In this document: positions 24,466 to 38,081 of the stretch, in pieces | How the letters are laid out: every line of letters starts with the position of its first letter | Numbering within the stretch: position 1 is the first letter of the stretch | Assembly (NCBI GenBank): GCA_013396655.1 | Contig: WBMV01008225.1 | Coordinates: 1,904,957-1,968,956, forward strand | DNA from: Campylorhamphus procurvoides | Taxonomy: Eukaryota > Chordata > Aves > Passeriformes > Dendrocolaptidae | Direction: 5' to 3' | Length of the DNA: 64,000 bases | Notes under the pieces: model-generated | What the model saw: only the letters and a program-made list of their open reading frames with translations | Databases searched by the model: none | What the model was told of the DNA's origin: nothing | Translations under genes and position numbers: made by a program

Positions 24466-24610
24466 CCTGAGCACAGGGAGGGAGGCTGGAGGGCAAGGAT
24501 CACGCTGTGCTGTTCGCTTTGGTGGCCACCGGGTGTCATTCTAGGAGCAGGCTTTGGCCAGCCCGGGAGCACTACTGTGGCAGCAGCGCTGGAGGCATCG
24601 CACAGTAGCT
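24466..24610. other. GC-rich, CpG-retaining patch
   Basis: Over about 145 bases the sequence becomes clearly GC-rich, with at least six CpGs (for example in cacgct, ttcgct, accggg, cccggg, agcgct and atcgca), while the surrounding kilobases are CpG-poor. It is too short to count as a CpG island. Open frames on both strands (24403-24678 plus, 24381-24572 minus) reflect the low stop-codon density of GC-rich sequence and show no known domain. It could be a regulatory element, a non-coding exon or a fragment of an unrecognised insert. Confidence 0.5.
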
Positions 24611-27600
24611 GGCTTTACACCAAATCAGCTTCTAAAGCAATGATTATTTACTGTATCATTTCAAAAAATATGTTCTAAAGTAAAAACAGTGTTGTTACTT
24701 TGCATTTCTGCATTCAGAATGTGAAAGGCTGGGATGTAACAAAAAACACTGAGGGAATTAAAGGCATTTGTGTTAAGATGTTCTGTAAATGCTACACATG
24801 CAGCTAGGGAAAAATTCTGCATACACACATCAAATTTGCATGAGCTTAAATACAGCCCTTGTAAAGTTGTTAATATATATATTTAATGATTACTTAATGG
24901 GCAGTTGTTTTGAATCTGTACATAACTGACATTTTACAATTAAAGGGCAGAAAGAATGAAGAGGCAGAATGACTTCTAGATGGAATCAAGTAATCTCTTT
25001 CCAGGATTTTTTCTTTTTTTTTTTTCCTTTTTTTTCCCCAAGTCATGTCCAATAGAGAGGAAAGTCCTAGAGAAGGTCCACAGCACCAATATGAGCTTAG
25101 GTGGGTGTTACACTGAAGATAAAATGCTGAATTTGGTGTTTAACATATTGCTGGTCTTGTTTTAAATAATTTTGAAGAGAAGAATGAGCAAGTGGGTGCA
25201 ACAGACATCTTCAAGAACAGGCAGAACAGCATTAAAAAAAGCATGTGAAGAAAAGGAGATGAAAGGTTTAATGAAGTGGAGTAAGGTCCATGGTATATGA
25301 GGCAATAGGGACAGATTTTGGTAGGGCAGAGATTTATGGAGGTTTAAAAGTGAAAATGTGAAACCTTAACTTAAAGCAGAAGGACACTGGGAGAAAACTG
25401 AATTGCAAACGGGAGTAATAGTGAGTACTTTCAACATACTGATGTGAGAAAAAAAAACAAGGGATTTTTGTCCTCTATGTATATATTTATCTTCAGCTTA
25501 ACATATTTGCTTCTTTAAGTGATAAAATACAATGAATTTGATAGCACTGGTGTCAATCCTGATAAATAAATCTGGAGACCTATGTAGAAACTACTAAATT
25601 ACTGAGAAATTACTCAGGAAAACTGAGAATGGACTGGTAGTGAAGCTTCATAAGTGACCTACACAAGAACCTAAGATAGTCCTGGAATTCTGTTCCATGT
25701 TGCATGTGATTTAAAAAAAAATAAAATTGGATACCCCTTATGAAATGTTAGTTCTCATTTATTCCATTTGGCATTCAACCCTCAACAAAGATACTTGATG
25801 TTTAAATTTTAAACGTATTTGTATATAATTATATAAAAGGCATATTTTATAATGGTATTTTTCTTAGATGGCACACCAGTGAACTACAGCTTGACCTACA
25901 GAATTAAAATCATTGAAATTAAAATCATTGCTTTTGAACTAATAGCTATTTTAAAGCCTCTCACATTTACTGTCCATAAGTTTTCTTGTGAAGGTACTTT
26001 CAACAAAGAATATTGAGTCCAACTTTCAAAGAACAAAGTTTCATCTGAGCTGAAACCATTGTTCTTTGTGCTTTGCACCATTATTATCTGTGCCATGCTA
26101 CTTGAGCACCTGCTCATATTAGGTTAATTGAGCTGTCTACTCTCTCACATAGTGCTTTTCTTTCTCTTCCCTCTTGCCTCCCGAGTTTCGGTCCAGAAAG
26201 AGAATGCTGTATATCATGTTCTGTATTTATGGTTGAAAGGGCTTAACTACTCATGCTACTGTGAAGGTGTTAGAGATGGCCAAGCCGAAGTAGCATGTGA
26301 GTTCAATTCAGAAGAGATTTTCCTTGCAGTAATTGCTGACGTGAGGAAATGCTGATTTTAATTCAGGCTGGAACCTGCCTTCAGGGGACTTTGGCCATCT
26401 TATGTGTCTGGCTTTTGACAAATTGAAGGAAAAACCCATGGGTCTCGTATCCAGCCAGATGACAGAGTATCTCCTAACAAGTGAAAGTAGCAGAAGTTAA
26501 ACATATGAGTAAGGCAGGAGTGTAATGTCAGTAAACCTGAGACAGTAGGTTGAATCAGCCAGGTGTGGCTGAACTGTTTAAAACTCAGTGGTACAGCACT
26601 GTGCTGCCAACTTCTCCAGAACCTTTCCTTTGCACATTCCTCTGCTTCAACTAGCTTGTTTTAATTAAGGTAAGAAGTCATTTAAGTATTGCTTTGGCAA
26701 AAGCAATATGATCAGTGATTGTGAATGATCCTACTGTTGGCATTTTCCAAGTTTTAGCGCTCTATTAAAAATCACTTTGTGTCATTTTTAATTACTGCTT
26801 TAAAGATCATCACTTCTATTGCCAATAAACTTGCTTACTGTAATCATACCATCAAGAAAATGCAAGCCATGTCCATTCAATGGCTACATGTAGAGTTTGG
26901 AGGTGAATTTCAGACTTCAAAATAAATGGTGGTGTACTTGTTCTTTCAGGGTTCTTAATATTTTAGTGTGTTCTCCTGGATGCCTGCCACCTGTTTGGGA
27001 GTGAAAGTGCTAGCATTTGTCAGCTTCCTTTTGCCTCAGGTTATAATAATATGCAATTCACTCAAAAGTGTTGGTATGTCTCTCAGCCACCTTTCCTTTT
27101 CAACAGAGTATTTATTGATTTATACCTGCCTAAGGGAGCTTCTTCCCAAAAGCTGTCACTGGCAGTACAAGTCCTACCCAGGCTCCTTGCAGGATGATCC
27201 TTGACAGGAAACACTCCTTAGCCCCTGGGTGCTGTTAAGAACTTCAGTTTTCTTCTGATTCATCTCCCATCTTTTTTCTCCTCCCCCTCTAGCTCTGTAT
27301 AGGCTCAACAGAAAAACAAAAGGATTGACTTATCAAATGTTAATAATCAGGATTTTAGGTAGAGGATTGAGAATAAAGATATATGTGAAAAACTTTAAAC
27401 TAGAATTTTGTCTTGTAGCTCAGATTCCTGGCTACTTAGCTTGCTTAATCTACTTTCTTCCTGGCATCACTGCTAGGAATTCAGTTCCCAACTAAAGTTG
27501 TAGTTGCTTCTGAATTTTGTTCCAGTGTCTCTTCTTGACTTAGTGGTAAATTTTTGGAAAGAGAATAATTGCCATGAAAAAAATTACAGCTGGAAGGACA

Positions 27601-30600
27601 AAACTGTGTAATCCACTGTGTAATTCACAGTGATTTCTGCTACCTTGACTGCTAAGCAGTTTACTGGGACTGAAGTGAAGCACTTCTTTTGACCAGATGG
27701 TTCCTTAAGAGCCACTCATGTTTTAGCCAGTTCAAGGGATTGCACAGTGGCTATTCACTTTGATTTAGTCTTAATAGTTTAATTTAATATAAATATCACC
27801 ACACACATATTCTATGAAGTCTGTGATTTCTAACCAAATACCAAATTTGTCTTGTGAGTGCATAGGATCTTATTGACATAGGTAACTGATGTAGCCGCAT
27901 ATTGTTTGGCTTAGATGTAAGTATGAGATCAGTCTTGTGTTCAAATGTGTTTTCTTAGTCCTGTATTGGAGAAAAAGGTATTGTTTTTATTCTTGTATCT
28001 TTTATAACAAGTTATGCTAAACAGTTTGGGGATTTGCGACAGATCTAATTACACTATTGTGTTCTCAGTGAGACAGAAAAATGGTATGTTGCGTACAGCT
28101 AGTAATTACTGGAAGACTTGGAAGATATATTTGAAAAAAAGATCTAGTGGTAACTGCTTAAAATATTACAGCTGCTGAAGAGTTTGCTTTAAATGTTGAG
28201 TATGTATTCATACACAGTACATCTGGTTACCAAGTCTGCCTTAACTAGCAGTTGTCTTGCTTATGACATTGAGCAAAGAAAAATACCATTATTTTTTTGG
28301 GTTTTAGTTTGGATTTTGTAGATGGTTTTTTGTTTGGTTGTTTTTATTGTTTGTTTGCTTGTTTTTAAAGGAATGAGATTGTAGAAAACCTAAAAACTAC
28401 AGGAGTTAACTCTGTTATCTTGAGCTGGGTACTGTCAAGCTGAATTTCACCATTCCTTTTATCCTCCTCTTTCAATGTGAAGATGTTTAAAAGAGGGGGA
28501 AAAAAATTCAGTTTTACCAGAAGAGAATATTCTCCACAAATGTCTGCCTATATAGAGGCACAGAGAGAAACATCTGCTGCTTCGGCAGTGTTATCATGCT
28601 CTTCTTGGACACTTATGGACCACAAAGACCACAGATTAAGGGAGGCAATTTAGGCAGGCCCTGTTATGGTTTTATTGCCATGTTTAGGCATTGTTTTTCA
28701 CTCTGGAGTGCTGGAAAGTGAGTCTTCTAGCTCCAAAAATTTTGTTGTTTTCATTCTGGTAATATGATTCTAAATCGAGACCCTTAATCTGTGCATACAT
28801 GGCCTGATCTCTTCTTAAAAGACAGAAGTTTGTGTGGTTTCTGCAACACGAGAAAACTGTATTTGTAGTTGTTTATTGTTGCATGGCATTGGATGTTCTC
28901 AGTAAACCAGTGTGGCGCAGTGTTTTGAGTATTAACAATCTTTAACCCTGCTCAAATATATTTGAAAAAAAGAGCATGTATTCACATGTGACTGGAAACA
29001 TGAAAACGCTTGGGTCCAACAGTGACCACTTGTGCTTATTTGGGAAAAAAAAATAATAACAAATATCAGAATATTAGCTCTGTCCTCCTACCCTTTTAGG
29101 GAGTGTCAGCCACAAATGAGAAACTGCAGAAGTTATAACAGAATTAATTCTCCTTCCACTAGCTCAGAAGAAAATACTCAAGTCATGTATCTGAACACTA
29201 AATCACGGAGGTTCATACTTGTTGGGAAAATGGTATTTGGTGAAAGTCTTTCTCTCTCTTGAGGTATAAATTAACTAAAAGTTAACTAACAAACCCATGC
29301 AACAAAGTTCTATTCAGATATTATATAAAATAGCTGTATTTAGTAATAATTAATACTGTGTAAATATTCCCAATAATTAACTAAGATATGAAAATCTCTA
29401 ATTCAAATATTATTTTGTATGGTCTTAGTTTGCTCCAGCTCTCTCCAAGGCTTTCACTTCTGTCTCCAGCAAACAGCCAGAATCAATATTCACTGTAATA
29501 GCATTGGACCTGCCCTTCCAACGCAGAAATGCACTGGTGATCTGATATGATTATTGCAGTAGTAAGGGATCGGTGTGCTTCACAGTTGTGCAATCCATGT
29601 CTTTTAGTTTGACTTGATTCCACTAAGTGTTGTACAATATTTGCAGAGAGTTACTGAGGGACTGAAAGGCACAGTCACATGTAGCTTCCATTTTGGAATT
29701 GATTCCGTTCTCTGAAGATATTAAGGGGAGATGAGATGCAGCTCTCCTTTGACTTAAAGGTTAATTGTCTAGCAACAGAGAAAGTGTGAGTAGCACTCAT
29801 TTTATTTTTTATTTGAGAAGATTACAGATTCCTAATTATTTTGTACCACCACCTTTTTCTGTTTCTCCATTGAGATAACTACTTTAGTTCATTACCCTTA
29901 TGAACATAGAGTTTCAGATTAAGTTCCACTGACAGACTTTACTCAACTACCTGTAAAAAAATCCTACAAGTTCTCTCAGCTTTGATAGTTTTTATAATAA
30001 TCCCGGCACACTAAAAAGGTCAAGTATAGTACTTTAGAAATGAGGCCAGTAACATTTCTTTACATTATCTTAGAAGTATACAAAAAAACATTGTATCCTT
30101 GTACCAAATATTTTAATTAGCTAAGACTTGATTTCTATGGCTCTAGGTGCAATTCATCGCAATTTGTGTGCCTGAGGTGTGGAGAACCTAAATCTGATTC
30201 TCTAAAAAGATGTTTTTTCCATCTTGTTTTAGCAGACCACTATTTTTCAAACTTCAGGTACAAAGGAGTAATGTAATATATATGAGAGTGAGGGTGGAGA
30301 AGGAGAACTTGATCAAAACTTTCTGTAGAAAGGTATCTGCAATTGATGATACGAAAATTGTGAACCAAATACATAATTAAATAGGATTGATCAAGATTTC
30401 TTTATTGAAAGTGGTTTCTTTATTGAAGTCACTACTCGTATATTAGGAAAGAGTTTGGGCCTGTAGGTTTTTGTGTGCACTTCCATTTTGGACAGCTCTC
30501 TGAGACTGGAGAGGTGGAACTACACAGGTCTAATTTAGTTTTGTTTAGGGTTTGGGCTTTTTGATTTGTCTTGCTGTGTTCACTTGTGACTGAGAAAAAA

Positions 30601-30639
30601 ATGTGTTCTTTGACATTATTGATTGTTGTACTAAAACAG
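24611..30639. other. Unique AT-rich non-coding stretch
   Basis: No gene is recognised. It includes a tandem pair of aattaaaatcattg (25902-25915 and 25917-25930), an exon-like block near 26560-26670 that ends in a good splice-donor match, and a T/G-rich tract at 28289-28370. Open frames are short and unremarkable. Confidence 0.55.
28289..28370 (+). repeat. T/G-rich low-complexity tract
   Basis: The tract is made of TTTTG/GTTTG-like units and is similar in style to the tracts at 11.1, 16.6, 35.5 and 62.6 kb. Confidence 0.65.
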
Positions 30640-31013
30640 TAGTAAGTTTAGCCTGGAGAAGAGGAGGCTCAGGAGAGACCTTATTTCTCTCTACAGTTAC
30701 CTGAAAGGAAGTTGTAGTGAGATGGGTGTTGGTGTCTTCTCCCAGGAAACAAGCAGCAGAACAAGATGGCACAGTCTTAAGCTGCACTGGGGGGAGGTTT
30801 AGGTTAGACTTTAGAAAGAAGTTCTTTACAGAAAGAGTGATGGGGCATTGGAATGGGCTGTCCAGGGAGGTCATTGAGTCACTGTCCCTGGAGGTATTGA
30901 AGAGGAGACTGGATGTGGGACTTACTGCCATGGTCTAGTAGGTAGGGTGCTGTTAGGTCAAAGGTTGGGCACTACGATCTCAGAGTTTTTTCCAACCTAG
31001 TTGATTCTATGGT
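30640..31013 (+). mobile_element. CR1 LINE, 5'-truncated 3' end, plus strand
   Basis: The sequence carries the typical avian CR1 terminal landmarks in order: agcctggagaagaggaggct near the start, a block around gttctttacagaaagagtg, then ggaatgggctgtccaggga, a ggatgtgg segment, and a final ttccaaccta followed by gattctatgg. The copy includes the 3' end of the reverse-transcriptase frame and the 3' UTR but no intact coding capacity. The moderate open frames on both strands (30717-30938 and 30545-30931) lie inside it and are not genes. CR1 is the dominant LINE of birds. Confidence 0.92.
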
Positions 31014-34000
31014 AAGTTAGGTATTGCTTTCTTCCATCTAATTTGTATCTGTGTATAACATACTTTTTCTGGTGGAGGAGTAGACCTAAAAGCTGCTAAA
31101 ATTCTAAGTATTTGCTGAGAAAAACTCCAAATCAATGCTTTGGGAGAATAAGGGTCAAGGACTTGGTAGACTTAAAGATTTTTGTTGAGTGAGAGGGTAA
31201 ATGCAGGGAGGGAACAGACTTATTACTGTTTCTCTCTAGAAAGCTATTAATTTGTCAAACAGCATGATGCATGCTTTGACTTTCCATTTATGGGTTTTAG
31301 TAATATAGTACATAAACCCACACAGTTGTTATTTAAAATACAGAATTAATTTTTATAACTTCCCAATAAGGTGAAAAACTTATTTTTGTTTCTTTGCCAG
31401 GAACTAAATAGATAATTCTGCTGATTAAACCTCTATGAGTACATTGCAATAAAAACTTATTTGCTTTGGTTTGGTTTAGATAGAATTTAAAACATGAATA
31501 CCCCCTAGTCAGTGGGGGCTTGATTTTTTTTCTATAGGTTATGTAGTTTTTAAGACTGGTTGAAGAAAACTATGACATGACAATTTCAGATACAGGGAAT
31601 CTGGAGTTCAGTGACTTATGGCTCTGACAGTAAAATACATAAAAATTCTTACAGTACTCTTATTTCAATGTACTAAACCAGAGCACTGAGCTTGTCTATA
31701 GTTATTGCAAACATTTGATGGGATAGGTAGCTTGTTCCTGCAGACAACGATAGCAGCAGGTATCTGCAAAGAATGACACTGACACTTCTGTAGGGACAGG
31801 TAATAACACTTACTATATTTTGCGCTCATACACAAATACAATGCATAAAACCCACTATGCATAAAGAATTAAAGAAAGCTAGAACTCTCCCCAGGTCCAG
31901 TCCCACTCTCTGTTAGTTCAGCTGTGTCCTTTTATAAGCTATCTTTAGTGCTTTCATTGGTTGTATTCTTAAAAGGCAAACACTGCTCCCTTTGGAGGCA
32001 GCTTTATAATCAATAGACTTCATTACATGCAATGTTTTCTCTCACTTTGTTCATTGTATTAACCCTAGATGACTCTTGCAATCTCTCAGGAATCTAATTC
32101 CTAACTCTCTTTGGATCCCTCCCATCCCCAGCCCCCACCCTTACCCCACGCACGTTGGAAATACCACACAATGCCTCCTAGCAAAAACTTCCAGGAATTA
32201 ACTTCTCTTTGCAATGTTGAGCAAAGAGTGTACCTAGTTACTCATCTGATATACTTGCCAAAAGTATTTTTTTCTTTAATTATTTGCTTCCTATTCTCTT
32301 TTACCACCCGGTCCCATTAGGAATGAAAAATAGAATTAATTTCTTTTTAAATGATTGGGAAAATAGAATGGTACACAGGACTCGGTTTGGAGAATACAAT
32401 AAACATACAGCTGTGAGGGATGTTAGATTTTCAGTTTTCAGTTGCCTTCCTAACCAGTACTTAAAAGCTCTTGGAGATGAGAGAGATGCACAGGCTAAAC
32501 TGATGCAATATACTGGAATACTAATTAACCTTATTTTTATATTCTTTATTTTCTTAAATCAATGGAATAGGTCCTTTTTACAAGGTCAAGATTAACAGGA
32601 ATTGAATCAGTATCAGTACGAAGTAAGAGATTTTGATTTTTTTTTCCTCAATAGTGTAGGAAATAGAACACAGTATGCAAGAATTAGCACAACCCGATAT
32701 GCTTCCATTTATGAAAGGTTCTTAAAAGGAGAATCCTGATGTAGTTTGACACAAAAATGCTGTAAGGAAGATGCACATTAAGCAATTTACTTTCCAATTA
32801 GAATATATTTATTACTTACACGGGCCAAAATATTTGCATGAACATGTTGAAACTCCTGTTCTTTCCCTAACTTGCCTTAAAATCATATCTAAGTCTCATT
32901 TTATTCATTACTTCTGTTCTTTTCAGTTCATTTAAACCAGAAGCTACTATATCTTTTCTGATGGTGGGAAAGACCTCTACAGCTAAAATCAGAAGCTGAA
33001 ATCTTTCACTTCACCAAGAAGGACCAAATTATTGTCCTCTCTTTCTTTTGCGATTAGAATGCAAATATTGGACCCTGTGAGAGGTAAGAATATAAGAAAA
33101 TTAAAAAAGCTTTCTTTCTACTTGGTTCTGTTCAGGTCAGAAAAAAGCTCAAGCTATTCATGGCCTGGCAGTGAGGGAAAAAAACAGTAAATGAACACGA
33201 AAAATTATTGATGATGTCTGATATATTACATAGTTACCACAGACTTATGACATTTTTCCAGAAGAGGATAAGCAGCTTCCTTATTTAGCACTGCCAGACA
33301 GGGCCAAACCCTATAAATTCTGCCCCTTGAAAACAGATTTTACAGTTTTTAACATAATAGCAGCAGTAATTTCTGTTTCGCATAACTCTTTATATTGTTG
33401 GAAAATCAAAATTTAGTACTACAGAGGAATTAAAATAAATTCTCCATGCTCACTCCATATCCTGAAGTACTCATATCCCTGGACCTGAAGGGATGAGCAG
33501 TACAGGATTCTGCCTGCACTGTTCAGTGCCCTTAAGTTATGAATACTTATTAAGAACCAAGCCTACTTCACAATTTACTGCTTTCTCAACGGAAAGATAA
33601 AAGTTTATGAACATAACTATAGCTGTGTGATAAGGAGTGAACTATGGCTACCAAGTTTCTACAGTACTCCAAATAAACTCCCAATATTTCCTGCTAATTT
33701 TGAAAGTTTCCCTCTCATGTAGTAATATGGAACAGCCTCATCTTGCTTAGCTATTTTGATTGTTTAATTGGGCAGGAAATTGAAAAGGTTAAGATATGCC
33801 TTTATTGTGGAATTTCATACTCAGACCATTATTACAAAAAGCCACTGGTAACTTTTCCTTCAAAGACTAATCTGCCCCTGAGTGACTGAAAACAAAGTTA
33901 GTCAAGATCATGTAGTAGGCTGTGTGCATTGATCCAGTTCATAACTTGTATAAAATACGATTCAGTATGCACACTTCCATAAAATACATGATTAATTATG

Positions 34001-37000
34001 TGGAAAGCCTTCACTCTAAAATTTGAATGCTGCTGTGTGACATAGGAAAGAGTATTTAGTCTCACTGTGGGTAATGGTTTATTTAGAACTTGGTGAAACA
34101 TCTGTTTGAGGACAGCAGATGACCATGGCTCATAGAGTCATGGGATATTAGCATTTCTAAAGAGGTAGAAACAGTTTATATTCCAAAAAGGAATTCAAAC
34201 TCTTCTGTGAATAAGTAACTGATACCAATTTTAGGTTGGTATCCCTCTTTCCTAATGGTGCCTCATGGAAAAATTTGGGCTTTTCAAATGAAGGAAAAAA
34301 CAAAACAAGTGGGGAGGTGGAGGGAAGAAGTATTTGTGCACAAACTGTGATTCTGTTAACGGTTAGCAAATTTGAAGACAAAGATCTTTTAAAATATGGG
34401 ATTCAGTTACATGACTGGAAAACATCATAGCAGCTTTACAGTTCAGTACCACAAGATGAGACACCCTGGGATATGATCTGAAAAATCTTATCATGATTTT
34501 TTTCATATCCTTGGTTAACCCGCCTTTGTAAAACTTTGTGTATATTTGGGATTGCTAATGAATAGTTTATTCTTTTCCCAAGCCTTTTATGTAAGGTTTC
34601 TTCAGAGTAAGAGTAGTACACACAATTCTATTTTACTGGATGAGACAATAAAAAATTTTAAAAAAACCAACAAACAACCAAGAATAGATAATTGGAGAAC
34701 TTTTAGAGATCTGACAAAAATCTTGTGTTAACCACCAGAAGTTCCTTTGTGAAGGTGGATATACAGGGATGGATGTTCATAAATACACCTGTATATGAAC
34801 CATTTGTGGTGATCAGAAATATACTTGACATAAAATAATCTATGGGAAGACCAACAAAATGTTTTTCCACATCTGAATTGCAAAAACAAGGAAAGATTTT
34901 TTTGACAGATTTTTGAGTTTGTTTGTTTTCAGCATTAGCTAGACTTGTTTTTCTAGACTATTCCCTTGCAACTAATTTATAAGTTTGAGTTCCAGAAGGG
35001 ACAATTATAGTTTATTTCTTCTTGGCACAGGCAAGAAGGCTTGGACTGTCATGCAAGCCTTCCAGAGACTGCAGCTGATCACTTATCTAAGGTTTATACC
35101 ACTTCTAAGGCTGCCTTTATTATAGCCCAAAGGGAGCAAGACACTCAACTGCAAGCTTCTTCTGTAACACGGGCCTTCTCTAGACCACTTTGACAACTTG
35201 AATTTCAACTCTGTCTTTATACCCCACCTTTATAATTGGATGTTTCAAAGTGAGATGAAAAATATCTTAGTTGTAATGTTATAGCACTTCTGATTGCCCT
35301 GCTTATCAGTAGCTTGTTCTATTCCAGCTGAGAGGAGGAGTTAAAAACCAGTTTTAAATAACTATGCTTTCAATCAAGTGATATCGAGTTGAATAAATCT
35401 TGAAGATTCTTTAATTATCATCATCACTGGTGACACTAGAAATATGAACAAGTGTTCTGGCAAAGCTGATGAATTAATCATGACTAGAGAAGTTTTGGGG
35501 GGTTTTATTTGGTTTTTTGTTGTTGATTTGTTTTTTTTTTTTTTCCTATGTGCCTTATATTAAACTGATTGTATATTTCTGTAATAGCACAAATTATTTC
35601 TTGTTTAAATTATCTGTAAGTATCAAGTATTTGCACTACCAGGACATTGTTTTACTGTGTCTGTGCAGTCTGAATCACTGGGAACTGTCAGACTGGATAT
35701 TCAAAATATGTATAAAGGAAAAATATGGACCTATATGTAGGATTTTTACATGCCCATATCTCAACTCCCTGTTTGTTGTCTCCATGTAACTATCATTGTA
35801 TACACTATCCCTTGCTGCATCACATGGTCTCTGCATACTGTATATTTTCTCAGAAAAATATCTGAAAATAATTCTGCAATCGAAAGTTGAGAATGTGCCA
35901 TCTGCCTTTGCCACGTATGCATTATATTCCAATTTTCCCTTTACTGCCAGAGTAATTTCTGTTGTCACTATAAGCAATGTTTTACTTTCTCCCTTTAGAT
36001 GCATTACTGACCACAGTAATAAGGGAAGGATATGAGTCTTGTGCATCCACTAGGAGTTGGGGCTCCAAGATTTATATCAGTATAAGACAGAAGGTATGTT
36101 TCCATGAGAAGCAGAGCAGCAGCAGCTGCTGTAACAGTTAAAAATAAGTAAGTACTCCTAACAGTGCTAGCTGCAAGAGGCAAGCCAATAAAAAGCCAAG
36201 CCCTGGCTCTAGATGCAGAAGACCTGCACCTGACACAGCAGTTGCTGCCAACAATTTGGTTTTTCTATAGTCAGGAAGTTCCAGCAGCTGCATTATGATT
36301 ACCTTGAGTGCACACACTCTAAGGTGGCAGCTACTGTTGGTTCTTTCTTTCAGGTGTGTCCAAGTAGGAAAATTCAGTGTTTGGGCTTCTCTGTAGCCAA
36401 ACTGTAGATCTGCCACAACTTACTGTATATTTTCTGCTTTTAAAACAAATGTTGAACCCCAGAGCAGTGTACATACTTCTGAAAGCACATGCATAATAAG
36501 ATTAGTACTCCCTAATGAATATTTTGTAGGCCTATGCAATACAGTATTCATGATTTTCCTTTTTTTCCCCATTTATAGTGGATTGGTTAGTTTTGTTTAA
36601 ACACTGAAGAAATTACCTGGGCAAGTGGTTGCTACAGCTGCCAGCCCACTCTGCCCTGACAAATATGAATGAAAAGCTCCTAAATTTATAGATTCAGCTG
36701 CATCAAAGGAGTTCTCATTGTGCACAGTTGTGTAACACATGATTTTATATATAATGCCTTAAAAAAATTGGAAAGTTCTATCATTCTTTCTTCTCACCGT
36801 TATTATCTGGTTTTATCAAAGATTAGCAAAATATGGACCTGGAAAGGATAACCCACCTTAGAATTTCTTCGCAGTCTATAAAACCTACAGAAAATAATAA
36901 ATTTTCTTTGTCAATCTTTTATTTGAGCTGGAGGAGAGTAAAATAACAATAATTTAATTTAAAACAAAAACAGAAGAAAATGGTGGTCTGATGAGATTTA

Positions 37001-38030
37001 ACAGAGAAAGCAGACTATAAAAGCTTGCTTTGGATTAGCTAAAATAGACTTCCTGACTGTTCTTAAGCAGTTGTCTACTCGTGTTCCTTTTTGAGAAATT
37101 TTTGCCTTGTTCCAAGCTGGACATTGCATATTTATATGACTATTTTAAAAAAATGAATCTGATTTAGAAATTCTTGCCTTGAAAAAACAGTCATAATTGG
37201 TTCCATTCTCCCTCAGTTACTTACCAGCTTTTTTTCCTCTTTTTTTAACTATTAAATGGCTGAGCTGCCCAGAATATGCACATTACATGTCATGATTCTG
37301 TTTTTTTTGAGAGTTAAGTTACACACACAACTAATATTTTGGCAAATATTAGGCTTTAGAAATTCTACATGTAACACCGCAGTCTAATTTTTAAGTTAAT
37401 TGTACAAATTAACTTAATTTGTAGGTTAATAGGTTACGGGAGTAAAATACTTTTTTATTTCTAAGGCCATTTCATATGTAAAAGCAAAATGCAGGTATCT
37501 GGACTGGTGGCTTAGAAATGAAGGCACATCTTTTATTTCATCTTTTGCTAGATTTTTAATACATAAGTACAGTAGTATTCATACTAGATTTTGACTTGTA
37601 TTTCTTTCTATCTTTCAGTTTTCCTCTTCATGGCATGCTTTGGGCATCATTTGCATTTCAGGGTAAGAATATTTGTTTATAGTAAGCATTCCCTTCACAA
37701 TTATGTTCTGTGGTGAAGCTGTTGAAAAAGTCAATAACTCATGGTAAATAATGTGAGGTAAAGAGATGGGTATTAAAAACATTGCATGTCCATTTCTTTG
37801 GGATGGCCCTATACCTTTCATCAAATTAGGAAAATTACTTTAGAACTGTATCTTATTGAAATAGCATGAGGTCACTGAGAAAGAAATGTTTATATTTTTT
37901 GTATTTAAACAAAGTTAAATACACAAACTTCCCGCAGTTCTTGAAGGGAAGATTTTTTTCTATGGTGAATTATTTCTAATCTTGGAAGTTTTGAATTCCA
38001 ATTTTGTGGAAGTAGCTCAAAACTTATATT
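31014..38030. other. Unique AT-rich non-coding stretch
   Basis: No gene is recognised. On the minus strand, a CCAAT box (ATTGG on plus, 31956-31960) and a TATA-like cttataaa (31931-31938) lie about 20 bases apart, closer than usual for a CCAAT-TATA promoter. A T/G-rich tract occurs at 35497-35546 and a clean palindrome at 37391-37417. The string catagagtcatgggat near 34133 may be a decayed minus-strand CR1 tail but is too short to call. Confidence 0.55.
37391..37417. repeat. Perfect inverted repeat, 11-bp arms
   Basis: ttaagttaatt (37391-37401) and aattaacttaa (37407-37417) are exact reverse complements around the 5-base spacer gtaca. The AT-rich arms could form a small cruciform. No flanking element explains it. 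Confidence 0.85.
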
Positions 38031-38081
38031 CTGATCCTTGTGGGTTCCTTCCAACTTGTCGTATTCTGTGATTTGGTGATA
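38031..38081 (+). mobile_element. CR1 LINE terminal scrap, plus strand
   Basis: About 50 bases match the last part of avian CR1: a ctgatccttgtggg block, then ttccttccaact, then a tail resembling attctgtgattt repeated as ttggtgat. Nothing upstream is clearly CR1, so the copy is either very short or strongly diverged. Confidence 0.65.

Noticed and set aside
30545..30938. Open frames on both strands near 30.7 kb
   Set aside because: They lie inside a 5'-truncated CR1 element, whose sequence explains them.
34128..34150. String resembling a decayed CR1 tail (catagagtcatgggat)
   Set aside because: Too short and diverged, and no adjoining CR1 sequence.
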